This document shows positions 19,129 through 27,941 of a stretch of 64,000 nt of DNA, piece after piece. Positions within the stretch are counted from its first letter, which is position 1. Every line of letters starts with the position of its first letter. The notes below the pieces were generated by a model. That model was not told the DNA's origin and did not search any database. It saw nothing but the letters and a program-made list of their open reading frames with translations. Position numbers and translations under genes: made by a program. This DNA is from Herminiimonas sp. (GTDB lineage Bacteria > Pseudomonadota > Gammaproteobacteria > Burkholderiales > Burkholderiaceae_D), in NCBI GenBank assembly GCA_027310305.1, contig DAIDBD010000127.1:1-64000 (forward strand). The letters are read 5' to 3'.

Positions 19129-19290
19129 GTGCAGAGTCTCACAAATAAGCAAACGAATGAAAGCGAAGGACTTGGGCTTGTGGCTAGGCGCAAACCGTAG
19201 CGATAGCTGTTGTGCTATTGCGAGGGTTTGCAACAATGGCACAGGGTCAAGGGCGGGTTTTCATGTTTGATTATTTGTGAGACTCTGCAC
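19129..19290. repeat. 162-bp imperfect palindromic element with 20-bp perfect terminal inverted repeats
   Basis: The left end GTGCAGAGTCTCACAAATAA (19129-19148) is the exact reverse complement of 19271-19290. Symmetry continues inward with matching blocks (CAAAC, ATGAAA, CTTG, TGTG, GCAAACC, ATAGC) to a central turn near 19209. The whole unit could form one long hairpin or cruciform. It encodes no transposase and fills most of the thrS-infC gap. It looks like a MITE or a dispersed palindromic repeat. No clear target-site duplication is visible, but TTGATTATTTG occurs at 19267-19277 and again at 19302-19312. Confidence 0.85.
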
Positions 19291-19331
19291 TTTTGCACGG
19301 CTTGATTATTTGATTTTTAAAGGAAACTACA

Positions 19332-19853
19332 ATAGCTACTGACAAGTCGCATCGCATCAATGGTGAAATTACTGCACCGGAATTGCGTTTAAGTGGAGTC
19401 GAGAACGAAGCGCTCGGTATCGTGAGTCTGGCGGAAGCCTTCCGCATGGCGGAAGAGGCGAACGTGGATCTGGTGGAAATTGCGCCTACTGCGCAGCCGC
19501 CGGTGGCCCGTTTGATGGACTATGGCAAATTCAAGTATCAGGAACAAAAGAAAGCTCACGAAGCCAAGCTGAAGCAAAAAATCATTCTGGTCAAGGAAGT
19601 CAAATTCCGTCCGGGTACTGATGATGGCGATTACAACATCAAGTTGCGAAATCTCGTCAAGTTTCTGGATGAAGGCGATAAAACCAAAATCACGCTGCGT
19701 TTCAGGGGCCGTGAGATGGCGCATCAGGATATCGGTATGCGCATGCTTGAGCGCTTGAAGCAAGATTTGGAGCCGTATGGACAAGTCGAGCAGTGGCCAA
19801 AGATGGAAGGCCGCCAGATGATCATGGTGCTTTCGCCAAAGAAGAAAAAGTAG
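19332..19853 (+). CDS. infC: Translation initiation factor IF-3 (non-canonical AUA start)
   Basis: IF-3 binds the 30S subunit and proofreads start-codon/initiator pairing; 173 residues. The conserved N-terminus [12 protein letters not shown] begins at an ATA codon at 19332. In this frame a TGA lies at 19311 with only TTA, AAG, GAA, ACT and ACA between it and the ATA. The first canonical-type start (TTG, about 19380) would delete the conserved N-terminus. AAAGGA at 19319-19324 is correctly spaced at 7 bases. Rare starts (AUU in E. coli infC) let IF-3 repress its own translation, so the AUA here probably serves the same autoregulation. The C-terminal domain ends in basic PKKKK. Confidence 0.92.
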   Translation: MATDKSHRINGEITAPELRLSGVENEALGIVSLAEAFRMAEEANVDLVEIAPTAQPPVARLMDYGKFKYQEQKKAHEAKLKQKIILVKEVKFRPGTDDGDYNIKLRNLVKFLDEGDKTKITLRFRGREMAHQDIGMRMLERLKQDLEPYGQVEQWPKMEGRQMIMVLSPKKKK

Positions 19854-19864
19854 ATTTCGTGCGG

Positions 19865-19917
19865 GCCGTTCCGAAATGAACGGCTTGTGCAAATAGCAGC
19901 AGACTCGATTCTGCTGC
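19865..19917 (+). promoter_or_regulatory. Two tandem stem-loops between infC and rpmI
   Basis: Hairpin 1 is GCCGTTC/GAACGGC (19865-19871 with 19878-19884). Hairpin 2 is GCAGCAG/CTGCTGC (19896-19902 with 19911-19917). Neither has a U-run. In E. coli, L20 represses rpmI-rplT through mRNA structure in this interval; these stems are candidates for an analogous element, but this is inference. Confidence 0.5.
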
Positions 19918-20008
19918 ATGACAAGTGAAAGTAGGCACCCAAGTGCAACGGTGTGTTGCCACCTACAATCATGTTAAATATGGAGCTGTCCCAAGGACAG
20001 ATTTTGCT

Positions 20009-20206
20009 ATGCCTAAAATGAAGACGAAAAGCAGCGCCAAAAAACGCTTTCGCGTACGTCCGGGTGGTACCGTCAAATGCGGCCATGCTTTCAAGCGCCA
20101 CATTCTGACCAAAAAAACGACCAAGAATAAACGCCAGTTGCGCGGAATTACCAATGTCAATGCACACGACGTTGTTTCCGTCATGCGCATGATGCCGAAC
20201 GCCTAA
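20009..20206 (+). CDS. rpmI: 50S ribosomal protein L35
   Basis: Basic 65-residue protein of exactly the family length, starting [14 protein letters not shown] and containing the conserved [16 protein letters not shown]. The frame is open upstream for 28 more codons, but only the ATG at 20009 gives the universal L35 start. AAGGA lies about 11 bases upstream. Gene order infC-rpmI-rplT is standard. Confidence 0.96.
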   Translation: MPKMKTKSSAKKRFRVRPGGTVKCGHAFKRHILTKKTTKNKRQLRGITNVNAHDVVSVMRMMPNA

Positions 20207-20232
20207 CCTCACACTCAATTTAAGGAGTTACC

Positions 20233-20592
20233 ATGCCTAGAGTAAAACGTGGGGTTACAGCGAGAGCCCGCCACAAGAAAGTCCTCGATCAAGCCAAAGG
20301 CTATCGTGGTCGTCGCAGTAAAGTTTACCGGATCGCCAAGCAGGCGGTCATGCGCGCCGGTCAATATGCGTATCGCGATCGTCGCAACAAGAAACGTGTT
20401 TTCCGCGCTCTGTGGATCACCCGTATCAATGCCGCATCGCGCGAGCATGGCATGACCTACAGCGTGTTCATGAACGGCCTCAAAAAAGCTTCCATCGAGC
20501 TGGACCGTAAAGTTCTGGCCGACATGGCAGTGATGGACAAGCCGGCATTCGCCGCGATTGTTAATCAGGTGAAGGCCAATATCGCTGCTTAA
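20233..20592 (+). CDS. rplT: 50S ribosomal protein L20
   Basis: A 119-residue, strongly basic early-assembly 23S rRNA-binding protein. The family signature is seen in [18 protein letters not shown] and [25 protein letters not shown] lies 7 bases before the ATG. In other bacteria L20 is also the translational repressor of rpmI-rplT. The 26-base gap to rpmI supports co-transcription and coupling. Confidence 0.96.
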   Translation: MPRVKRGVTARARHKKVLDQAKGYRGRRSKVYRIAKQAVMRAGQYAYRDRRNKKRVFRALWITRINAASREHGMTYSVFMNGLKKASIELDRKVLADMAVMDKPAFAAIVNQVKANIAA

Positions 20593-20602
20593 GTGTTCGC
20601 AT

Positions 20603-20673
20603 GCATCGTCTTCGGGCGATGCTGCAGTATCCTGGCGGGGCAAAGGTCAGATACCTGTGCCCCGTTTTATTTT
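20603..20673 (+). terminator. Hairpin plus terminator/attenuator between rplT and pheS
   Basis: The first stem is GCATCG/CGATGC (20603-20622). It is followed by CGGGGCA/TGCCCCG (20636-20642 with 20658-20664) and TTTTATTTT. It ends the ribosomal-protein transcript or attenuates pheST. No phenylalanine-rich leader peptide with its own stop is evident, so classical pheST attenuation is not supported. Confidence 0.75.
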
Positions 20674-20704
20674 CGGCTTCCTTTAATGGAGCGGGAAACA
20701 CCGC

Positions 20705-21721
20705 ATGAATCCCCTAGAACAACTTGTAATCCAGGCGCATACCGATTTCTCCGCTGCAGAGGATGCTGCCGCTCTGGAAAATGCGAAAGCCGGATATCTT
20801 GGCAAAACCGGTCAGATCACCGAGCAGATGAAAGCCTTGGGCAAGCTGGCGCCCGATGAGCGCAAGGCCCAGGGAGCTGTAATCAACGCTGCGAAAGAAC
20901 AGATCGAGGCAGCGCTCAATGCGCGTCGCGATGCGCTCGCCAATGTCCAGATGCAGGCTCGCCTGAACGCTGAAGCGATCGATGTCACTTTGCCGGGCCG
21001 GGGGCGCGGCATGGGCGGCATCCATCCTGTGATGCGCACTTGGCAGCGGGTTGAAGAAATTTTCGGCTCGATCGGTTTCGATGTGGCCGATGGGCCGGAA
21101 ATTGAAACTGACTGGACCAATTTCACTGCGCTGAACAGCCCGGAAAATCATCCGGCGCGTTCGATGCAGGATACCTTCTATATCGAAGGCAATGATACCC
21201 AGGGCAAGCCGTTGTTGTTGCGTACGCACACCAGTCCGATGCAGGTGCGTTATGCGCGCATGCACAAACCGCCGATCAAGGTGATTGCGCCTGGCCGTAC
21301 CTATCGGGTCGACAGCGATGCGACGCATTCGCCGATGTTTCATCAAGTCGAGGGATTATGGATTGCGGAAGACATCAGCTTCGCGGATCTGAAAGGCGTG
21401 TATCTGAATTTCGTGAAAGCGTTCTTTGAAACCGACGATCTGCAGGTGCGCTTCCGTCCATCCTATTTCCCATTCACCGAGCCGTCGGCTGAAATCGATA
21501 TCGCGTTCGGCAGCGGGCCGTTGAAAGGGCGCTGGCTGGAGGTGTCCGGTGCCGGGCAGGTGCATCCGACAGTAGTACGCAACATGGGACTCGACCCCGA
21601 GCAATATATCGGTTTCGCATTCGGCTCCGGCCTGGAGCGGCTGACGATGCTGCGCTACGGCATCAATGATTTGCGCCTGTTTTATGAAGGCGATTTGCGT
21701 TTCCTGAAACAATTCAATTAA
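20705..21721 (+). CDS. pheS: Phenylalanyl-tRNA synthetase alpha subunit
   Basis: Catalytic subunit of the heterotetrameric PheRS, 338 residues. An N-terminal coiled-coil (about 1-90) precedes the class II core. Motif 2 is visible around [23 protein letters not shown], and motif 3 around [18 protein letters not shown]. Start ATG at 20705. pheT follows 70 bases later, so the two subunits are made together. Confidence 0.96.
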   Translation: MNPLEQLVIQAHTDFSAAEDAAALENAKAGYLGKTGQITEQMKALGKLAPDERKAQGAVINAAKEQIEAALNARRDALANVQMQARLNAEAIDVTLPGRGRGMGGIHPVMRTWQRVEEIFGSIGFDVADGPEIETDWTNFTALNSPENHPARSMQDTFYIEGNDTQGKPLLLRTHTSPMQVRYARMHKPPIKVIAPGRTYRVDSDATHSPMFHQVEGLWIAEDISFADLKGVYLNFVKAFFETDDLQVRFRPSYFPFTEPSAEIDIAFGSGPLKGRWLEVSGAGQVHPTVVRNMGLDPEQYIGFAFGSGLERLTMLRYGINDLRLFYEGDLRFLKQFN

Positions 21722-21791
21722 CCACGCGGAGCAGGGCCTGAAGCGATAGTCTGTTCGGCCCGCCTCGCGTTGCAAATCTCACGGTTGGACT

Positions 21792-24221
21792 ATGCAATTT
21801 TCCGAAAACTGGCTCCGCACGATGGTCGATCCGAAGATGACTTCGGACGAATTGGCGCATTTGCTGACGATGTCGGGTCTGGAAGTGGAAGAGGTAGCAC
21901 CCGTCGCGCCGCCATTTTCCAATGTGGTGGTTGCCAAGGTATTGGAACTCGCCAGGCATCCGAATGCGGATCGTCTCAATGTGTGTCAGGTCGATGCAGG
22001 TACCGGCACGCTGCTCAATATCGTATGCGGCGCACCGAATGTGCGCGCAGGCATGAAGGTCGCCTGCGCAATGGCTGGCGCTGTCCTGCCGCCTGGCGAT
22101 GACGGCAAGCCGTTCGAGATCAAGGTCGGCCAGTTACGCGGCGTCGAATCGCAAGGGATGTTGTGCTCCGCGCGTGAACTGAAGCTGTCGGAAGAACAGG
22201 GCGGCTTGCTGGAGTTGCCGGACGATGCGCCGGTCGGTCGGAATTTCCGCGATTATTACCAACTCAACGATTTGAAGTTCGCCATCAAGCTGACGCCGAA
22301 CAAGGCCGATTGCCTGTCGGTGCAAGGTGTTGCGCGTGAAGTTTCCGCGTTGACTGGAGCGCCTCTCAAGATGCCGTCCTGCCAACCGGTGACGGCGACT
22401 ATCGACGATAAATTGCCGGTCAAGATTTCAGCTCCTGATCTATGCGGCCGTTTTTCGGGACGCATTATTCGCGGCCTCAATGCGAAGGCAAAAACACCTG
22501 ACTGGATGAAGCAGCGGCTGGAACGCAGCGGCCAGCGTTCGATTTCCGCGCTGGTTGATATTTCCAATTACGTGATGCTCGAGCTGGGGCGTCCGACCCA
22601 TGTGTTCGATCTGGATAAAATCCATGGCGGCCTTGAGGTTCGGTGGGGCAAAAAAGGCGAATCGCTCAAGCTATTGAATGGCAATACCGTCGAGATCGAC
22701 GACTGGGTCGGCGTGATCGCCGATGAGCGTGAAATCGAATCGCTCGCCGGCATCATGGGCGGTGATGCCACTGCCGTGTCGCTTGATACGCAAAACATTT
22801 ATCTTGAAGCCGCATTCTGGTGGCCGCAGGCTATCCAGGGTCGCGCGCGCCGCTACAATTTTTCTACCGATGCGGCGCATCGCTTCGAGCGCGGCGTCGA
22901 TTATGCCACCACGGTCGAGCATATCGAACGTATTACCGCGCTGATCGTTGAAATCTGCGGTCAAAAGGAGAAAATCGCAGTTGGCCCGGTCGACGATCAT
23001 ATCGTCAATTTGCCGCAGCGCCCGCCGGTCAGGGTACGCACTGCGCGTGCGGTCAAAGTCATTGGCGTGCTGTTATCCGATGACCGGATTGCCGATATCT
23101 TTACGCGTCTTGGCCTGACATTCACTCGGGAGCCGGGCCTCTTCGCGGTTACGCCGCCGTCTTATCGCTTCGATATTGAAATCGAAGAAGACTTGATCGA
23201 GGAGATTGCGCGCATCCATGGTTTTGAAAATATTCCCGCATTGCCGCCGGTAGCGCCGAATGCGATGACCATCGCACCGGAAAATATCCGTTCGCTATTC
23301 ACGATCCGACGCCAGCTGGCGGACCTTGATTATCAGGAGGTAATCAATTTCAGCTTTGTGGAAGAGTCGTGGGAAGCCGATTTCACCGATAATGCACATC
23401 CGATCAAGCTGCTCAATCCGATTGCGAGTCAAATGAGCGCCATGCGTTCAACACTGGTCGGCAGCCTGATCGCAAATGTTCGTTATAACTTGAATCGGAA
23501 GCTCAACCGCGTGCGGCTCTTTGAAATCGGTGCGGTCTATCTGCGCAATGCCGATGTGCAAGACGGACCATTGTCGGTAGCCGGCTACGATCAGCCAAAA
23601 CGTATCGCCGCACTTGCCTATGGTCCGGTGGCGGAAGAGCAATGGGGGCAGCCTGCGCGCAATGCCGATTACTTCGATATCAAGGCGGATCTGGAGGCAT
23701 TGTTTGCACCGAAAGTGCTGAGATTTGCCAGGACGGAACATCCTGCATTGCATCCTGGCCGCTCGGCCCAAGTCATATTGGAAGGCAGGCCGGTTGGTTT
23801 CATTGGTGAATTGCATCCGCGTTGGCAGCAGAAATATGATTTACCGCTGGCACCGGTCATGTTCGAAATAGACGCACTCGCATCGCAGGCGCGCGACACT
23901 CCGGCCTATCGGGAAATTTCCAAATTTCAGGCAGTGATACGCGATCTGGCGCTGGTCGTTAAACAATTCATTTCGATGCAGGATTTGATGGATGTTTTTC
24001 TGGCTGAAAAGGAAGTGAATCCGACCTGTAACATCATGCAAGCTGTTGTTTTATTTGATGAATATCGTGGCAAGGGATTGGAGAGAGGCGAAAAAAGCCT
24101 TGCTTTCCGGTTCACGTTGCAAGATACTCAAATTACCCTGCAAGATGATGCTGTGAACGCTGCCATGTCCGCGTTCTTTGCTGCAGCGAATAAAAAACAT
24201 GGCGCAAAATTGCGTACATGA
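21792..24221 (+). CDS. pheT: Phenylalanyl-tRNA synthetase beta subunit
   Basis: Large subunit of PheRS, 809 residues. The N-terminal EMAP/tRNA-binding domain (about 39-150, [16 protein letters not shown]) is followed by the B3/B4 editing domain. The B5 domain is near residues 400-475, a catalytic-like domain lacks active residues, and the C-terminal FDX-ACB anticodon-binding domain starts around [18 protein letters not shown]. The stop overlaps an ATG of the ihfA frame, indicating a tight pheS-pheT-ihfA operon, as in many proteobacteria. Confidence 0.96.
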   Translation: MQFSENWLRTMVDPKMTSDELAHLLTMSGLEVEEVAPVAPPFSNVVVAKVLELARHPNADRLNVCQVDAGTGTLLNIVCGAPNVRAGMKVACAMAGAVLPPGDDGKPFEIKVGQLRGVESQGMLCSARELKLSEEQGGLLELPDDAPVGRNFRDYYQLNDLKFAIKLTPNKADCLSVQGVAREVSALTGAPLKMPSCQPVTATIDDKLPVKISAPDLCGRFSGRIIRGLNAKAKTPDWMKQRLERSGQRSISALVDISNYVMLELGRPTHVFDLDKIHGGLEVRWGKKGESLKLLNGNTVEIDDWVGVIADEREIESLAGIMGGDATAVSLDTQNIYLEAAFWWPQAIQGRARRYNFSTDAAHRFERGVDYATTVEHIERITALIVEICGQKEKIAVGPVDDHIVNLPQRPPVRVRTARAVKVIGVLLSDDRIADIFTRLGLTFTREPGLFAVTPPSYRFDIEIEEDLIEEIARIHGFENIPALPPVAPNAMTIAPENIRSLFTIRRQLADLDYQEVINFSFVEESWEADFTDNAHPIKLLNPIASQMSAMRSTLVGSLIANVRYNLNRKLNRVRLFEIGAVYLRNADVQDGPLSVAGYDQPKRIAALAYGPVAEEQWGQPARNADYFDIKADLEALFAPKVLRFARTEHPALHPGRSAQVILEGRPVGFIGELHPRWQQKYDLPLAPVMFEIDALASQARDTPAYREISKFQAVIRDLALVVKQFISMQDLMDVFLAEKEVNPTCNIMQAVVLFDEYRGKGLERGEKSLAFRFTLQDTQITLQDDAVNAAMSAFFAAANKKHGAKLRT

Positions 24222-24232
24222 AGCGGGCGGGG

Positions 24233-24655
24233 ATGACAACTATGAACGACGTGAACTCAGCCGAACTTCAATCCGTACTGGCCGCCGACCTCAACCGCGC
24301 AATGCTTGAGGCGCAGGTCCGCACGCAAGCTGAAAAAGATTTGCCCACGCTGACTAAAGCCGAACTGGCTGAACTTCTTTTCGAGCAGGTAGGCTTGAAC
24401 AAGCGTGAAGCCAAGGACATGGTGGAAACATTTTTCGATGAAATCCGCAATGCGCTTGAGCGGGGCGAATCGGTAAAATTATCCGGATTCGGCAACTTTC
24501 AGTTGCGTGACAAGCCGCAGCGGCCCGGCCGCAATCCGAAGACAGGGGAAGAAATTCCGATCACCGCGCGTCGCGTAGTGACTTTCCACGCCAGCCAGAA
24601 ACTGAAAGGCATGGTTGAGGCCACCAGCCAGCAGTCGTTTGTACATGCCGCCTGA
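24233..24655 (+). CDS. ihfA: Integration host factor alpha subunit with N-terminal extension
   Basis: DNA-bending nucleoid protein (heterodimer with IhfB). The core [25 protein letters not shown] through [22 protein letters not shown] matches E. coli IhfA, including the DNA-intercalating proline loop. Unlike the 99-residue E. coli protein, about 40 extra residues precede the core here. Extended versions are usual in betaproteobacteria as far as I recall. Starts at 24218 (overlapping the pheT stop), 24233 and 24242 are all possible; 24233 is a compromise supported by a G-rich stretch upstream. Confidence 0.92.
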   Translation: MTTMNDVNSAELQSVLAADLNRAMLEAQVRTQAEKDLPTLTKAELAELLFEQVGLNKREAKDMVETFFDEIRNALERGESVKLSGFGNFQLRDKPQRPGRNPKTGEEIPITARRVVTFHASQKLKGMVEATSQQSFVHAA

Positions 24656-24665
24656 TTGATCCATC

Positions 24666-25061
24666 ATGAACGATCGCGTCAGCAAGCCAGAATTAATCGT
24701 TTTGCCGCCAATTCCGGCTAAGCGCTATTTCACTATTGGCGAAGTCAGCGATTTATGCGGCGTCAAGCCGCATGTGCTGCGCTACTGGGAACAGGAGTTC
24801 ACGCAATTGAAGCCGGTCAAGCGCCGCGGCAACCGGCGCTATTACCAGCATCATGAAGTGCTGCTGATTCGGCGTATTCGCGAACTGCTTTACGAGCAGG
24901 GATTTACCATCAGCGGAGCGCGCAACAAGCTTGATACCCGCATGGTCGTCAATAGTAGTGCTGCAGACGGCGATCTCGCGGCCGGTTTGCCGCCGTTGGA
25001 TATGGATACTGTGGCGATTCGCACCGAGCTTGCAGAAATTCTGAATCTTCTGGAGCGATAG
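24666..25061 (+). CDS. MerR family transcriptional regulator
   Basis: A 131-residue protein with a MerR-type winged helix at about residues 19-88: YFTIGEVSDLCGVKPHVLRYWE, then RRYYQHHEVLLIRRIRELLYEQG. No metal-binding cysteine cluster is seen, so it is not a classical mercury or copper sensor. It belongs to the small MerR group placed downstream of ihfA in proteobacteria; its targets are unknown. It starts 10 bases after the ihfA stop, so is probably the last gene of the pheST-ihfA operon. Confidence 0.9.
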   Translation: MNDRVSKPELIVLPPIPAKRYFTIGEVSDLCGVKPHVLRYWEQEFTQLKPVKRRGNRRYYQHHEVLLIRRIRELLYEQGFTISGARNKLDTRMVVNSSAADGDLAAGLPPLDMDTVAIRTELAEILNLLER

Positions 25062-25140
25062 CGCTATCCACAAAATCCGATTCCGTGTGTTGAATACGCT
25101 TTTATTGCCGCAGTTGAAATTGCGTGATGAATATGGAAAT

Positions 25141-25180
25141 CAAAATAAAAAAGCCGAATTTCTTCGGCTTTTTTATTTTG
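25141..25180. terminator. Bidirectional terminator with 18-bp perfect stem (merR versus tRNA-Pro)
   Basis: An 18-base arm (25141-25158) is perfectly complementary to 25163-25180 around a TTTC loop. The GC core is AAGCCGAA/TTCGGCTT with A and T runs outside, so it can stop transcripts from both the plus-strand MerR operon and the minus-strand tRNA gene. Confidence 0.92.
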
Positions 25181-25186
25181 ATATGT

Positions 25187-25263
25187 TGGTCGGGACGGTG
25201 TGATTCGAACACACGACCCCTTGCACCCCATGCAAGTACGCTACCAGGCTGCGCTACGCCCCG
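25187..25263 (-). tRNA. tRNA-Pro (anticodon GGG)
   Basis: Read on the minus strand, a 77-base cloverleaf: acceptor CGGGGCG pairs with CGTCCCG (one G-T pair), discriminator A, encoded CCA. The D-arm is AGCGCAGCCTGGTAGCGT, the anticodon loop ATGGGGT gives GGG, and the T-arm contains TGTTCGAATCACA. The C1-G72 pair is typical of bacterial tRNA-Pro. Confidence 0.97.
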
Positions 25264-25274
25264 ACAAGCTGAAT

Positions 25275-25280
25275 ATTATA
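25275..25280 (-). promoter_or_regulatory. -10 box of the tRNA-Pro promoter
   Basis: TATAAT on the minus strand, ending 11 bases before the mature tRNA 5' end. The geometry matches that of the tRNA-Val gene. A convincing -35 is not seen. Confidence 0.55.
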
Positions 25281-25360
25281 GCAGAGCAGACATGTGTTCA
25301 GCCATTCTCACAGCATCACAAACCTTGTTTTCAAAATGATGAAAGACTTCGCATAACACC

Positions 25361-26497
25361 ATGCCGATCAAAATCAGCCAGCAGTTTGATGGAGGCGCCA
25401 TTGATGTTTTGCGTGCCGATGATGCGCAAACGATAGCACTCAACATGCGCAAGGATTCCTGCGCAGACTTTTCACAATGGTTCTATTTTCGATTGCAGGG
25501 GGCGTGCGGCGAGGCGTGCACAATCCGCTTTTTAAATGCGGGTCAAACCAGTTTTCCGGCCGGCTGGGATGGCTATCAGGCGGTCGCAAGCTACGATCGT
25601 GAAACATGGTTTCGAGTACCGACGACATACGATGGCCAAGTGTTGACGGTGACGCATACGCCGCAGCGCGACAGCATTTATTACGCCTATTTCGAACCGT
25701 ATTCCTGGGAGCGGCACTTGCGGCTGCTGGGACGAGTGGAAAGCGTCTCGTTTGCCCGTGTCATGGATTTGGGCAATACGATTGAGGGACGCGACATGAA
25801 TCTGGTTGTGCTGGGAAATCCCGGTGCGGTCAAGAAAATATGGATCATCGCACGTCAGCATCCCGGCGAAACAATGGCTGAATGGTTTGTCGAAGGAGTG
25901 ATCGACGCACTGCTCGATCAAGCGAATCCGGCTGCCCGGCGCTTGTTGGAGCACTCGGCATTTTATATCGTTCCGAACATGAATCCCGACGGTTCTGTGC
26001 GGGGCAATCTGCGCACCAATGCCGCGGGGGCGAATCTGAATCGCGAATGGATGATGCCTTCGCTGGAAACCAGCCCTGAAGTTTTTGTCGTGAAGAACAA
26101 AATTCACGAAATCGGCTGCGATTTGTTCCTTGATATTCATGGCGATGAAAGCTTGCCATATGTATTTGTCGCAGGCAGTGAAATGCTGGAGGGCTTCAGC
26201 GCTCGGCAGGCAGCCGAGCAGCAAGCTTTCATCGAGGGCTTCAAACGCGCCAGTCCGGATTTTCAAACTGTGGCCGGTTATGCGGCAGGCAAGTACAGGG
26301 AAGACATGCTGAAGCTGGCGTCCAAGTATATTGGACATGCTTTCAAATGCATCTCACTGACGCTGGAGATGCCGTTCAAGGACAATGCGAATCTGCCGGA
26401 TGTTCATACCGGATGGAATGGCGCACGCAGCGCTAGGCTTGGAGCGGCAATTCTGCAGCCGATTCTGGAATCGGTCTGCCAGCCATCGTCGAAATGA
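25361..26497 (+). CDS. M14-family zinc carboxypeptidase, cytosolic carboxypeptidase (CCP)-like
   Basis: A 378-residue protein with an N-terminal beta-sandwich domain (about 1-125) followed by an M14 catalytic domain, the architecture of the CCP/AGBL (M14D) subfamily. The zinc ligands H167 and E170 are in RQHPGE and the third is H260 in LDIHGDE. Substrate-binding residues lie in NMNPDGSVRGNLRTN, and the catalytic glutamate is E336 in LTLEMPF. All key residues are present, so it should be active. There is no signal peptide, hence it is cytoplasmic. Eukaryotic relatives trim polyglutamate from tubulin; the bacterial substrate is unknown. Confidence 0.9.
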   Translation: MPIKISQQFDGGAIDVLRADDAQTIALNMRKDSCADFSQWFYFRLQGACGEACTIRFLNAGQTSFPAGWDGYQAVASYDRETWFRVPTTYDGQVLTVTHTPQRDSIYYAYFEPYSWERHLRLLGRVESVSFARVMDLGNTIEGRDMNLVVLGNPGAVKKIWIIARQHPGETMAEWFVEGVIDALLDQANPAARRLLEHSAFYIVPNMNPDGSVRGNLRTNAAGANLNREWMMPSLETSPEVFVVKNKIHEIGCDLFLDIHGDESLPYVFVAGSEMLEGFSARQAAEQQAFIEGFKRASPDFQTVAGYAAGKYREDMLKLASKYIGHAFKCISLTLEMPFKDNANLPDVHTGWNGARSARLGAAILQPILESVCQPSSK

Positions 26498-26515
26498 TCG
26501 ATGATGAATGTGACA

Positions 26516-27781
26516 TCAGTGAAAATGACCGGAGCTATGCGGCGCGTCTTCAGGCATTTCCGCATGCACCAGTTCCGCTTCGGCGTCGCAGTAAAACGGT
26601 GCGCCGCAGTCTTCGCAAAACTCCATCGGAAAATGCTCGCCATGGTGTTTGATGTCGGTGATGCCAGATTCCCGCAATAGACCGAGAATTTGTTCGATCG
26701 GCGTTCTGTATTCCGTTTTTCCGATCATGCCGGTATGAATTAGCCGATCAGTCGCCAGGTCTTGCAATTCCTCTTCCAGATCTTCTTGGTCATAGAGCGG
26801 CCACACAATTCCATAGACGACATCCGGATGCTGATGCAGGGTGAAGCTGATCCGGTATTCGTCTATTCGGCCATCGATCGACTCTTCGCCAAAATTGCCG
26901 ATGATTGCCGATAGTCCCTGAGGCTCGATCCCAAGCGTATGCGTCAGGTAATGAATCGCCGCATGGATTGAAGCAGGGCGAATTTTTTTATCGGCTTCAC
27001 GGCATGCAACATAATAGGCTTCGGGCAGCAGCATCTCGATGCCGCAACCGGGCAGCAACCGCTCAATGGTCGGCATTGTCTGTGCGCTCCACTGAATCAA
27101 TGCCTCTTGTTGTGCCGCGCTTACATCGAACTGGTTTTCCTGCGTTTGCCAGCGGAATAGCGGTGCGCCGGCAGGCGCGACAACCACAGCCAGCAGATAG
27201 CGCGTATCGGCAAGAAACGGTGCTGTTTCCGGCGGGTTGGCGAGGGGATGCAGAGCGTTGCCGTTAACCGCCGCTTGCGCCATGCGCTGGGTAATGGAAA
27301 ATGTTTCGACATGGCTGCGCGGCAATTGGTCGATTGCGAACAAGGTAGGCGCCATTGCCAACCTGGTATCCGCAGCCAATACGTGGCCATACAGGTGCGC
27401 GGACAATGTCATCAGCATCTCTGCGGAGACAGGGCCGGATGCAATAGCAAAACGGGTCCACGCAAGAATCGGTATGGCAATCAGCAGTGCATCGCAGCGG
27501 CCGCCATCCTGTTCGATGGAACAGGATGCGCTGGCCGCTTCTACGGACTCCATCAGCGCATCGTAGGCGCCCGGTTTTTCTTTGAAGAGATGATCGAGTG
27601 CCGCATCGATCGTGTCTTGATGACCGGTTTTCAGCAATTTCAAAAGCAGCGCATCCAGATTGCGTTCCCAGGCGCGTTCTTCGAGGCGGCTGCTGGCCTG
27701 CACCATGGCGTGCGCCAGCCCGGCGAGATGCCGGCTATCGATAGAAAGTTTTGGGGAGAGGCTTTTGAATGGACGACGCAT
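26516..27781 (-). CDS. DUF2863 family protein
   Basis: A 421-residue soluble protein that I assign, from memory, to the betaproteobacterial DUF2863 family; no function is established. The N-terminal 90 residues are helical and charged, and the middle is an alpha/beta region. The C-terminus has a CEDCGAPFYC cysteine pair set, resembling half a zinc ribbon, followed by a His-containing tail (SSGHFH). There is no signal peptide. It is convergent with the carboxypeptidase gene (18-base gap) and lies downstream of acnA on the same strand. Confidence 0.65.
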   Translation of the reverse strand: MRRPFKSLSPKLSIDSRHLAGLAHAMVQASSRLEERAWERNLDALLLKLLKTGHQDTIDAALDHLFKEKPGAYDALMESVEAASASCSIEQDGGRCDALLIAIPILAWTRFAIASGPVSAEMLMTLSAHLYGHVLAADTRLAMAPTLFAIDQLPRSHVETFSITQRMAQAAVNGNALHPLANPPETAPFLADTRYLLAVVVAPAGAPLFRWQTQENQFDVSAAQQEALIQWSAQTMPTIERLLPGCGIEMLLPEAYYVACREADKKIRPASIHAAIHYLTHTLGIEPQGLSAIIGNFGEESIDGRIDEYRISFTLHQHPDVVYGIVWPLYDQEDLEEELQDLATDRLIHTGMIGKTEYRTPIEQILGLLRESGITDIKHHGEHFPMEFCEDCGAPFYCDAEAELVHAEMPEDAPHSSGHFH

Positions 27782-27887
27782 GATCGAATGACGCTGAAGA
27801 GAGGCAAGGGAAACGTATTGTAGTGGATTCAGCGAAACCCCAATGAAAATACATGTGCTTCGTCAGCAGCGCGTTGCCTATGGGGCA

Positions 27888-27925
27888 CCGATGCGGCGCG
27901 GTCGTAATCAACCGCACCGCATCGG
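27888..27925 (-). other. Strong stem-loop 16 bases after the acnA stop, no U-run
   Basis: A 15-bp stem (27888-27902 with 27911-27925, one mismatch) encloses an 8-base loop. Without a T-run on the minus strand it is not a standard intrinsic terminator; it may protect the acnA mRNA 3' end or assist Rho-dependent ending. Confidence 0.6.
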
Positions 27926-27941
27926 GATGCTTCTGCAGCGC

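Noticed and set aside
20593-20704. Phenylalanine leader peptide controlling pheST
   Set aside because: The short frame has only scattered Phe codons and no stop before pheS, so classical attenuation is not supported despite the terminator.
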